DNA of 31,883 nt, from positions 1-31,883 of the IMG/VR virus record IMGVR_UViG_3300042554_000190; one strand, written 5' to 3'. Below the pieces are notes generated by a model, which made no database searches, was not told the origin of the DNA, and saw only the letters and a program-made list of their open reading frames with translations. The position numbers were made by a program, and so were the translations under genes. Positions within the stretch are counted from its first letter, which is position 1. Each line of letters starts with the position of its first letter. Shown here piece after piece: positions 22,419 through 30,353 of the stretch. This DNA is from a virus.

Positions 22419-23927
22419 ATGGCAAATAACATGATGTATGGCATATCGGCACTCGACCCTCGGGTTGCTGCTACCGACAAGTTCATTCAAGAGAAGAAGA
22501 TTCCGCCCAATCAAGTGGAAGATTTCTTGTTGTCGATGGGCGCTGACCCCAAGTTGGCTAGTCTAGTATTTAAATATAGGAAGGTGCGGGAAGCCGCTGA
22601 AAAACAACCGCAAGCTCCGCCCTCGACTACCAACGTCGATCAAGATATTTCTAACCAATACGCTCAGCTAAAGCAACGAGAGCGTATGCAACGTGGCATC
22701 GCCGCCATGCCGGTTCCTGCTATTGCTAACGCACCGATGCAGGGCGGTATTACTGGTCAGCCTATGCAGCAAATGGCTGGTGGCGGTATCGTGGCGTTTG
22801 ACGAAGGCGGGTCTATCCCGCGCAATCGTTCCATCGTGCCGTACAAAGCCCCGTTCTATAAGCGTGCTGGCAGCGCGGCTCTTGGTTTTGCTAGACGGCA
22901 TCCGCTTGGTCTGGGTCTTGGTGCGCTGCTTGGCATGGGTTTGCTTGGCGACGAAGAAGAGCAGGCAGCAATGCCTGAAGGCGTACAGATTGAGCAACTT
23001 CCAGAAGGTTTGTCTGATGAGGACGTCAAACTCCTTGCCGGTGTAGACGCAGAGCGTCCCGCTGTTGGTGCAGGCTCTCAGGCGACTGCGCTACCTGCTG
23101 CGCCAAGATTCAAACGACCGGATCTTTCGGCGTTTACTGAGGCTATTGACGAAGCCAAGAAACGCGCACCCAAGAACGAACAAGAAGCCATTGATGCTGA
23201 AATGAAAATGCTCAAGGAAGCCGGGGCTTTTGAGGGCATCGAAGCGCGTCGTAAAGAACTTGCTGGGCAGAAAGAAAAAGCCGTCACTTCACCCGAGAAG
23301 AAGTTTTGGTTGGCGTTTGCTCAGGCTGGCTTTGCCGCTTCTGCCAAGGGTGCCCGTAACCTTTGGGAAACCCTGTCCATGGGCGGTGTCGAGGGCATGA
23401 AAGCCTATGAAGGCATGAAAGAAAAAGAGAAGGAAACGCTTGAGAAGATTGCTGACAGGCAGTTCCAACTTGATGAGATGCTTTCTAACAAGAAGTTGAC
23501 TGCTACGCAGGCTGGTCGCAAGCGGTTTGATGATGCTCGTAGAGATTTGCAGTCGCTTCAGTTGCAACATGCGGCTCAAGAAGCCTCTATTACCAATGCT
23601 GAGAATACGTTTGGTGCGAACATTTACGGCACTCAGGCTCAGGTTGCGGCGGCTGATCGCCGTGCCGCTACGGCACTTGCTGGTAGAAGGGGCAAGGACA
23701 CTCTCCTTCAGCAGTACTACGCTGATATCGCTGCGGCACAGCGTACTACCGATCCGAAGCTCAAAGCCGCATTGCAACGGCGTGCTAAAGACACTAAGGA
23801 TGCTATAGCCGAAATTGAAAGAACCGAGTCTGGTTATCAATCGCAAGCGGCAAGGCTTGACGCTAGAAATGCTTTGCTAAATAGAGGAATGGGCGATGAC
23901 GGGTTTGGCGATATTCAAGTAGAGTAA
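22419..23927 (+). CDS. Internal virion protein 3, helical
   Basis: A 502-residue protein. The N terminus (GISALDPRVAATDKFIQEKK, then IPPNQVEDFLLSMGADPKLA) is a conserved helical block I recall from related phages. Residues 119-131 contain MAGGGIVAFDEGG, a motif shared with the large protein at 16752. A hydrophobic Gly/Leu segment follows (about 162-184, HPLGLGLGALLGMGLLG), possibly a membrane segment. Then comes an acidic stretch (EGLSDEDVKLLAG) and a long helical C-terminal part rich in Ala, Lys and Arg with coiled-coil potential. Its place between the other large proteins supports an ejection or internal role. GAGGG at 22405-22411 serves as a plausible ribosome binding site. Confidence 0.7.
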   Translation: MANNMMYGISALDPRVAATDKFIQEKKIPPNQVEDFLLSMGADPKLASLVFKYRKVREAAEKQPQAPPSTTNVDQDISNQYAQLKQRERMQRGIAAMPVPAIANAPMQGGITGQPMQQMAGGGIVAFDEGGSIPRNRSIVPYKAPFYKRAGSAALGFARRHPLGLGLGALLGMGLLGDEEEQAAMPEGVQIEQLPEGLSDEDVKLLAGVDAERPAVGAGSQATALPAAPRFKRPDLSAFTEAIDEAKKRAPKNEQEAIDAEMKMLKEAGAFEGIEARRKELAGQKEKAVTSPEKKFWLAFAQAGFAASAKGARNLWETLSMGGVEGMKAYEGMKEKEKETLEKIADRQFQLDEMLSNKKLTATQAGRKRFDDARRDLQSLQLQHAAQEASITNAENTFGANIYGTQAQVAAADRRAATALAGRRGKDTLLQQYYADIAAAQRTTDPKLKAALQRRAKDTKDAIAEIERTESGYQSQAARLDARNALLNRGMGDDGFGDIQVE

Positions 23928-23931
23928 AGCC

Positions 23932-26900
23932 ATGCCACGATACAGAGTGACAATGCCTGATGGTCGTACCTACACCATCAACGGCCCTGCTGGTGCGTCT
24001 CAGGCTGAGGTCATTGCTGCCGTACAACGTCGCATAGGCGCGGCACAGCAGGAAGAAGAGACCACTCTTGGCGGGGAACTGAAAGAAGCGGCTAAAGGCA
24101 TCATCCCCGGCGCGGCTGGACTTCTTGAAACGGCGGCTACCGGTGCCGCTGCGCTCCTGCCTGAAGAACAGGAGATGGCTGTACGGGCCAAGGCCGCAGA
24201 AATGGCTGGTGCTGCTCGTGAAGCATTTGCCGCCGAACCCGGTTACGAAGAATCTGTTGGCCGCAAGTTTGGTGAAGCCCTTGGCTCAACCATACCGTTC
24301 TTTGGCCTTGGACCTCTTGGCGTTGCCGGTCGTGTTGCAGCCACTGGACTTGGTGTTGGAGCAGGTGCGGGTGAGGCACGGCAGCGTGCTGAGACTGAAG
24401 GTGGCGAAGAGGATAAAGGTCTTGCCACTGCGGCAGGTGCCGTTGTCGGTGCCACTGAAGCCATACCGGTATTTAACTTTGTAAAGCGTCTACCCCGTGG
24501 GGCACAGTTAGATATTGCTGACCGTGTTCGCCGTGCATTTCAGGCCGGTGGTGAGGAAGGCGCACAGGAAGCCGCCGCACAGATCGCTCAGAACTTAATT
24601 GCCCGAGGCTTATACAAGCCAGATCAGGCGTTGATTGAAAGCGTCGGTGAAGAAGGCGCGTACGGCGCAGGTGTTGGTGCGTTTATCCAAGTCTTAACTG
24701 ACATGGCGCTGGGTCGTCGTGCCCGTACTGCTCCGCCTCCTGAGCCTCCCACTGCACAAGAAAGACTAACTGAACCTGAAACACCGCCCACTGCACCGCC
24801 CGGAACGCAGGCAGCGGCAGCCGAAGAAGTGGCAAAACAGGTCAATACTGAAGCCACTGTTAGACAAGCTATTGACGAAGAGATCAGTGCAGAGGAAGAA
24901 GCCCGTCTTGAGCGCGAGGCGATCCAAGCCTATGAGCGTGAGCAGGCCGAACTTGCTGCTGCCGAACGTCGTCAATACGACGAAAGAACTCTGCGCGAAG
25001 CGGCGGAGGCTGAAGCACTTGCTCCGGTAGACGAAGACATTCCGTACATGCCGCCTGCGCGTGGGGAAGAAGTTGCCCAACCCGTAGAACCACCTGTAAC
25101 TTGGGACAGCATACAGCCGGGACAACAAATTACTTTGTACCGTGGAGAAAATGCTGACAATCAAAAAAATGGTGAGTGGTGGACAACTGATATAAATCAA
25201 GCAGAAAAGTTTGGTGAAGTTACATCAGTCACTTTGCCGTCTGAAATAGTTGGAGCGCACTCTGTAAGAGGTCAAGGCGGTCCACAAGAATTTGTTTTTC
25301 CTACGCCTGAAAATAGACCGATCCAACTTTTAAATAAGTTAGAAACAACTGCTCCCACCGTCGAACCCGCTCCCGTAGAAGAACTTCCTGCGGTAGAAGA
25401 ACCCGAATACACAATGCGGGACGCTGCCCTTGAAGTGTTCCGTGAGACAGGCAAGACTAACGTTGACACATTACGTGATCGGCTGGCTATTCCGTTGCCG
25501 GAAGCCAAGCAACTGCGTCAGTCATTTATTGATGAAGGATTACTTGTAAGGCGTGGCAACACCTACATATTGCAGGAACCGACCGAAGAGGCTCCGTCTG
25601 CCAAGGCAGAGGTGGAAGATGCAACAGTACGCCCCAGAGATATTGAAACAGTTGACGTTGGAGCAGTTGGAAGAGGCGATGTATTGCCTCCATCACGACC
25701 TGTATCCGAGGGACCTGCTGTTACAGAGCCTGCAACTGCCGCAGTGGAACGAGTTGGCGAACCTGTTAGCACTCTTGCTGAAGGAGAGGCAGCAACAGAC
25801 GCTGCACTAGCAGAGTTAGAAGCCGAGCAAACGGCAGAACCGGCTGCGCGTGGTAAAAGCATTCGTGCCGCTGCGTTAGATTTTGTTCGTGCTACTGGCA
25901 AAGCAGACCCCATCAGCTTGCAACAAGCCCTTGGTATAAAACTTTCTGATGCCAGAACGTTGCGTGAAGCTCTGATTGGTAGTGGCGCTATTGTTCCTCG
26001 TGGTAGAGAACGCTTTGCTGTCTTTGAAGAACTCAAAACTACGCCGCAGGCACCGGTTCGTGAGGGCAGGATTGAAGGCGAGTCGCTAAGCGAAACTCGT
26101 CCTGAAGTGCTTCAGTTCGCACCGCGTCCCGCCAAGAAAGAAGCTCCGATTGATCAGCGTTCGGAACAAGATCGCGTAACTGCGATTGCTCAGCGTCGTC
26201 AGGAACTTCAGCAAGAAGTTGATGACATCAAGTCTTCGCTGCGTGATCTTATCGTTGCGCCGGGTGTACAGCAGTTTGGCTTGGACCTGACTGGCGGCGA
26301 AGCCCGCAAAGTCACACGTAAAAAACTTTCTCCGGCAGAAGTTAATAACGCCACGTCGCTTGGTGTTAACCGCGAGGCACTTGCGTATTCATCTGACCCG
26401 ACTAACCCGGACAATCGCCGTGCATTGCTTGAAGCGTTAGAAGCCAAACGTAAAGAAATTACGTCGCGTGTATTTGCATTGCGTGACGCTGAGATTAAGA
26501 ACCGACGTAACCGTAGAGAGACGTTAGTCAAAGACGCGTTCTTCCGTAGCGCATATAACAATCTACGTGATCCGCAACTAAATCTACAAGGTCTTGTTGC
26601 GGTAGATAAAAGGCTCAAGGAAGCTGAAGCCAAGTACAGCGGTGTTCAGCAGGCTGCTATTCCGGAGCAGGCAAGGATTCAGGATGACTCAGCACAGTTT
26701 GCTGAAGCAGTAGAACGCGCCAAGGAGCGCGAAGCCGCCGAGAAGGCTGCTCGTAAGGCTCGACCCAAGCGTGAGCGTGATATCGGTCTTCGGTTTGAGC
26801 GCGGACCCGGTATCGGCATGGGTGCGGATCGCGTCCAACAGATTGCTGATAAGGCTGCCGCCAACTGGAAGAACAAGCCTCGCATCATTGCCGTTCAGTC

Positions 26901-29900
26901 AATCAACGAAGTGCCTGATTCAATCCGTGACAAGGTTCCGGATGATGCACGTGGCTTCTACATTGCTGGCGATGTATGGCTTATTGGTGATAACGCCACG
27001 ACTGAAGCGGGCGTCCGTGCCACTCTGTTCCATGAGTCGCTTGGTCACTACGGCCTGCGTAGCATGTTTGGGCGGCGTCTCCGTGAGGTCATGCTCGACA
27101 TCTACCGTACCAATCCTGCCATGCGTAAGGCGGCGGATAAGTGGTTGGGCGATGCTCAGAACGCTACTACGTATGACTATATGGACCGCGACGGCCAGAC
27201 CGCCATGGCTGTCGAAGAAGTTCTTGCTGAAGCGTCGTCGCAAGGTGAGATCAAGAACGCCGGTATCCGTGCTGCCTTTAACCGTGTTGCTGCCCTTATC
27301 CGCAGGTTCCTGCGCGGCATGGGTATTCAACTCAACTACAGCAACAACGATGTCCGTCAGGTTCTAATCGAAGCACACAGCACGGTTATTACTCGTGAGC
27401 GTGAGGCTCGGCTTGGCGATGGCACGATTGCCTTCCAACGAAAGAAGGCTGAGAACCGTCTTAGCAAGGTTTTCGATGTCAATCTGACCGCACCCAAGTA
27501 CGACAACAAGATTGGCGACGGTGTGCGTGGTTCACTTAGTAGCGTGTATGACTCGCTACGTGAAGGTGCGGTCGGCTTCCTAGGCATCGACCACATTGCC
27601 GAGGTGTGGGCTAAAGAACTTCCCGCTGTTGAGACGTTGGATAGAATTCTCAGCGCACGTGGCGCTACTGAGATGAAGCGGCGTGAGCACGTTAGCAAGA
27701 ACGTGACTGACTGGTTTGAACTGTCCAATAAACACGCGCCTGAAACGCTTGATAAATTTTTCCGCGTAGCCAACATGACTACGATTTATCAGGTTGATCC
27801 GTTGGATAGTTCGGTACAGGCAGTATTAAAGAAGCCAGTTACTGCCATGACGCCGTTTGACAAGGTCTCGTATGACATTGTCAAAGAGTACAACAGCCTG
27901 CCTGCTGACCTTCGCAAAGCCTACAAGGACATGCGCGAAGAGTATGAAACTTCGGCCAAGGAGTTTGAAAAGCTGCTTGAGCAGCGCCTTGGCAAGGACG
28001 CGCTTGATCGTATCAAGAACAAATACGACAAGAAGAAGCTTCAGGTTTACCTGCCCTTATGGCGTGACGGCCAGTACTGGATGACGTACACCGACAAGAA
28101 CGGTGAGACGATTAGCTCTGCGTACGCCACCGACATAGATAGGCAGCGGGCGAAGGAAGCCGCGTTGGCCGAAGGTGCCAAAGAGATTCAAGAGTTCTCA
28201 CGCCTGCGCGATGCTCGACTTGGCGCACCGCCTACCGGGTTCTTGGGCGATGTTGTTAAAGAACTTGAAGACAAGGGCGTGCCGCCTGATGCCATCGACG
28301 CCGTGTACGAGGCATATCTAAATTACTTACCTGCTGAGTCTATTCGGCAGCTACGTCGTCCTCGTGAGGCATCATTTGATTTGACCACAGGCGTAGATCG
28401 TTACGGTGTGTTTGGTTTTGAGCCTGACATTTTCCAGTCTTACGCTAACGTCGCGCCGCGCATCGCCAATCAGTTGACCAATCTGGAGTACGCTATTCCC
28501 ATCGAAGAGACGATGAGAGAGTTGTACAAGCAGACTGGTGGCGAACGGGTACGCGATCCGATGCTGGCTGCGGTCTATCGGAACCTGCAGAAGCAGGTCA
28601 ACTTTATCCGTAATCCCGAGAATAATTGGCTCGTGGACGGTGCAAGCTACTTCAGCTACTTGTGGTTCATCGCGGGTAATATTTCTTCTGCATTGATCAA
28701 CTTGACCCAACTACCGATGGTGGTCGCGCCGCTACTTGGCGGTAAATATTCTTATGGGAAAGCGACAGCCGCGATAGATAGAGCTATGTCCACCTACTTC
28801 AACGGTGGATGGGATACCAACAATGGTGGCAGAGGCGCGTTCCCGTCTGACTTCACGTTCGGCGCTGCTGATAACTTGCCATCCCGTTACAAGAGACTGT
28901 ACAACCGTGCTGTTGCTCAGTCGATTATTCGCCGCTCAACGGGCTACGAAATCACTGAAGCACAGCGGTCTGGTGTCAAAGACTTTGTGGGAACACGGGC
29001 ACGGCTTGAACACGGCCTTGGCTGGATCTTCCAGAACTCAGAGCGTTTCAACCGTGAGGTGACACTGCTCGCTGCGTTTGATCTTGCCTACGAAGAAACC
29101 AAGAATGTAGACAAGGCGATTGATGAAGCCCTGAAGTTGGTGAAGGCGGCGCACGGTTCTGCTCTTGCCGAGACGGGTCCGCGTCTGTTCCAGCAAGGTT
29201 TCGGTAAGGTGATGTTCACCTTCAAACGCTTCGCTCAGGCACAGATCTACCTGCTGTCTAAGTTGTTTAAACAATCCTTTGGCGATGCTGACCAACGCAC
29301 CCGCGAGATTGCACGTAGCCAGTTGATTGGCATCTTCGGGTCATCATTTTTGATTGCAGGCATCCAAGGCATGCCAATGTACGGCGCGGTCGAGATGCTG
29401 GCTAACTTGCTGCTTGGTGACGATGACGAGCCGTATGACTTTGAAGCCTACATCAACGAGAAGTTTGGTGACATGGGGCAAAAGGGTCTGCTCAATAAGA
29501 TCATTCAGCTAGATGTTGCTTCGCGTACCGGCTTCAACGGCTTGATTTGGAAAGACGATCCGCAGCGCATGGCTGAAGTTGGCCCGTTCTTGTACACACT
29601 GGAGCAGGCAATGGGTCCTGCCTACGGCGCGTTCTTGAGTGGTCAGCGTGGCGTTGAGTTGTTCAAAGAAGGCGAATACCAACGTGCCATCGAAGCAATC
29701 ACGCCGTCGTTTATCCGTAACGGATTCAAGACGCTTCGTATGGCCGAAGAAGGCGTACGTAACAAAGACGGCACTCCGATTGTCGAAGACATCAGCAACT
29801 ATAACCTGATGATGCAGGCTGTCGGCTTCACTCCCGCCAAAGTCGCAGAGGCTCGTGAGAGCGCGGGCGTAGATAGAAAGATCCAGCAAAAACTTGAGAA

Positions 29901-30150
29901 GCGCAGAGATAAACTTTTGGATCAGTACTACGCTGCATGGCAAGAGAAAGACCGTAAGGAAATGTTAGAACTCAGAAAGAAAATGTATGAGTTCAGCGTC
30001 AAGAACCCGCAGCCGGGTTTGGCTATCACTGATGAAACACTTGAGCGATCCATCATAGGTAAGCTGGAACGTCAGGCTCAGTCAGTGAACGGTTTGTATA
30101 TGCCGATGCCGGTACGTGCCAGAATAGAAGAAATACGAGAAGGTGGTTAA
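23932..30150 (+). CDS. 2072-residue multidomain ejection / polyvalent protein
   Basis: By far the largest gene here. Visible parts in order are: a conserved N-terminal MPDGRTYTINGPAGAS block (about 8-23); Gly/Ala-rich, possibly membrane-active helices (about 45-180); a Glu/Ala-rich linker; an ADP-ribosyltransferase-like segment (389-472, LYRGE); two winged-helix repeats (493-549 and 643-700); a long coiled region; an HESLGH metallopeptidase-like motif (1034-1039) with EEVLAE at 1095-1100; helical parts; hydrophobic segments near 1578-1605 and 1795-1830; and a C-terminal region like the PLxRFG / LPD38 type of phage polyvalent proteins (from memory). Such proteins are thought to be injected with DNA. 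It starts five bases after the previous stop. Its TAA shares the TTAA of the convergent stop. Confidence 0.75.
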   Translation: MPRYRVTMPDGRTYTINGPAGASQAEVIAAVQRRIGAAQQEEETTLGGELKEAAKGIIPGAAGLLETAATGAAALLPEEQEMAVRAKAAEMAGAAREAFAAEPGYEESVGRKFGEALGSTIPFFGLGPLGVAGRVAATGLGVGAGAGEARQRAETEGGEEDKGLATAAGAVVGATEAIPVFNFVKRLPRGAQLDIADRVRRAFQAGGEEGAQEAAAQIAQNLIARGLYKPDQALIESVGEEGAYGAGVGAFIQVLTDMALGRRARTAPPPEPPTAQERLTEPETPPTAPPGTQAAAAEEVAKQVNTEATVRQAIDEEISAEEEARLEREAIQAYEREQAELAAAERRQYDERTLREAAEAEALAPVDEDIPYMPPARGEEVAQPVEPPVTWDSIQPGQQITLYRGENADNQKNGEWWTTDINQAEKFGEVTSVTLPSEIVGAHSVRGQGGPQEFVFPTPENRPIQLLNKLETTAPTVEPAPVEELPAVEEPEYTMRDAALEVFRETGKTNVDTLRDRLAIPLPEAKQLRQSFIDEGLLVRRGNTYILQEPTEEAPSAKAEVEDATVRPRDIETVDVGAVGRGDVLPPSRPVSEGPAVTEPATAAVERVGEPVSTLAEGEAATDAALAELEAEQTAEPAARGKSIRAAALDFVRATGKADPISLQQALGIKLSDARTLREALIGSGAIVPRGRERFAVFEELKTTPQAPVREGRIEGESLSETRPEVLQFAPRPAKKEAPIDQRSEQDRVTAIAQRRQELQQEVDDIKSSLRDLIVAPGVQQFGLDLTGGEARKVTRKKLSPAEVNNATSLGVNREALAYSSDPTNPDNRRALLEALEAKRKEITSRVFALRDAEIKNRRNRRETLVKDAFFRSAYNNLRDPQLNLQGLVAVDKRLKEAEAKYSGVQQAAIPEQARIQDDSAQFAEAVERAKEREAAEKAARKARPKRERDIGLRFERGPGIGMGADRVQQIADKAAANWKNKPRIIAVQSINEVPDSIRDKVPDDARGFYIAGDVWLIGDNATTEAGVRATLFHESLGHYGLRSMFGRRLREVMLDIYRTNPAMRKAADKWLGDAQNATTYDYMDRDGQTAMAVEEVLAEASSQGEIKNAGIRAAFNRVAALIRRFLRGMGIQLNYSNNDVRQVLIEAHSTVITREREARLGDGTIAFQRKKAENRLSKVFDVNLTAPKYDNKIGDGVRGSLSSVYDSLREGAVGFLGIDHIAEVWAKELPAVETLDRILSARGATEMKRREHVSKNVTDWFELSNKHAPETLDKFFRVANMTTIYQVDPLDSSVQAVLKKPVTAMTPFDKVSYDIVKEYNSLPADLRKAYKDMREEYETSAKEFEKLLEQRLGKDALDRIKNKYDKKKLQVYLPLWRDGQYWMTYTDKNGETISSAYATDIDRQRAKEAALAEGAKEIQEFSRLRDARLGAPPTGFLGDVVKELEDKGVPPDAIDAVYEAYLNYLPAESIRQLRRPREASFDLTTGVDRYGVFGFEPDIFQSYANVAPRIANQLTNLEYAIPIEETMRELYKQTGGERVRDPMLAAVYRNLQKQVNFIRNPENNWLVDGASYFSYLWFIAGNISSALINLTQLPMVVAPLLGGKYSYGKATAAIDRAMSTYFNGGWDTNNGGRGAFPSDFTFGAADNLPSRYKRLYNRAVAQSIIRRSTGYEITEAQRSGVKDFVGTRARLEHGLGWIFQNSERFNREVTLLAAFDLAYEETKNVDKAIDEALKLVKAAHGSALAETGPRLFQQGFGKVMFTFKRFAQAQIYLLSKLFKQSFGDADQRTREIARSQLIGIFGSSFLIAGIQGMPMYGAVEMLANLLLGDDDEPYDFEAYINEKFGDMGQKGLLNKIIQLDVASRTGFNGLIWKDDPQRMAEVGPFLYTLEQAMGPAYGAFLSGQRGVELFKEGEYQRAIEAITPSFIRNGFKTLRMAEEGVRNKDGTPIVEDISNYNLMMQAVGFTPAKVAEARESAGVDRKIQQKLEKRRDKLLDQYYAAWQEKDRKEMLELRKKMYEFSVKNPQPGLAITDETLERSIIGKLERQAQSVNGLYMPMPVRARIEEIREGG
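25096..25350 (+). other. ADP-ribosyltransferase-like domain, AT-rich insert
   Basis: Residues about 389-472 of the giant protein. LYRGEN, EWWTTDINQAEKFG, VTSVTLPSEIVG and GGPQEFVFP are arranged like the R, S/T-x-T/S-like and late-acidic elements of ART-fold toxins. The exact catalytic residues are uncertain: the tentative R is R404 and the tentative acidic residue is in PQEFVF. The DNA is AT-rich (25141-25200 has 22 G+C of 60) against GC-rich flanks (24061-24120 has 37 of 60), suggesting insertion by transfer. Confidence 0.45.
25408..26031 (+). other. Two winged-helix repeats resembling FtsK gamma
   Basis: Residues 493-549 (AALEVFRETGKTNVDTLRDR, then EAKQLRQSFIDEGLLVRRGN) and 643-700 (AALDFVRATGKADPISLQQA, then DARTLREALIGSGAIVPRGR) share the same pattern: helix, TGK turn, LQ/LRxxLxI helix, recognition-helix-like stretch and beta wing. 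The order and the ATGKA-LQ-A-G-V landmarks recall the FtsK gamma DNA-binding domain. They are related to each other, about 95 residues of linker apart. Confidence 0.5.
27031..27231 (+). other. HESLGH metallopeptidase-like motif region
   Basis: Residues 1034-1039 read HESLGH, followed by YGLRSMFG, and EEVLAE follows at 1095-1100. The HExxGH with a later Glu resembles zinc peptidase-like domains in phage polyvalent proteins. The spacing is HExxxH rather than HExxH, so activity is unproven. Confidence 0.45.
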
Positions 30151-30156
30151 GCCACC
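30142..30156. terminator. Possible hairpin at convergent gene ends
   Basis: GGTGG and CCACC flank TTAAG, which contains the overlapping stop codons of both genes. The stem is only five pairs (plus one wobble), with no U-run on either strand. It is a weak terminator candidate, and a bidirectional one by position. Confidence 0.25.
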
Positions 30157-30353
30157 CTCCATACCCTGACGCCAAGGTGTCCTTCCTTGGACGAAGTGTA
30201 AGCCTTCACTTTAACCTTGGCTTGCTTGGCGCAGGTATCTATCTTGTAGAGCATCTCTGCCGGTCTGACGGTAGGCACGAAGAACGAATCTCCGACTTCC
30301 ATACCGTCAAACGGGAAAACCCACTCAGGCTCCTGAAGCCTTATCTCCGTCAT
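30147..30353 (-). CDS. Conserved small phage protein (MEVGDSFFVPT)
   Basis: A 68-residue protein on the minus strand: a short start, EWVFPFDGMEVGDSFFVPT, a helix (AEMLYKIDTCAKQAKVKVKA) and a C-terminal strand with GHLGVRVWRV. I recall this arrangement as a common small protein of T7-like and other phages, probably DNA-associated or regulatory; function is unknown. It starts inside the DUF927 gene (29-base overlap), and a GGAG lies about ten bases before its ATG. Its stop shares the TTAA with the end of the plus-strand giant gene. Confidence 0.8.
   Translation of the reverse strand: MTEIRLQEPEWVFPFDGMEVGDSFFVPTVRPAEMLYKIDTCAKQAKVKVKAYTSSKEGHLGVRVWRVA

Noticed and set aside
26771-27367. 198-codon open frame on the plus strand inside the giant gene
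   Set aside because: It is a shifted-frame shadow of the 2072-residue protein: no ribosome binding site and an unnatural composition.
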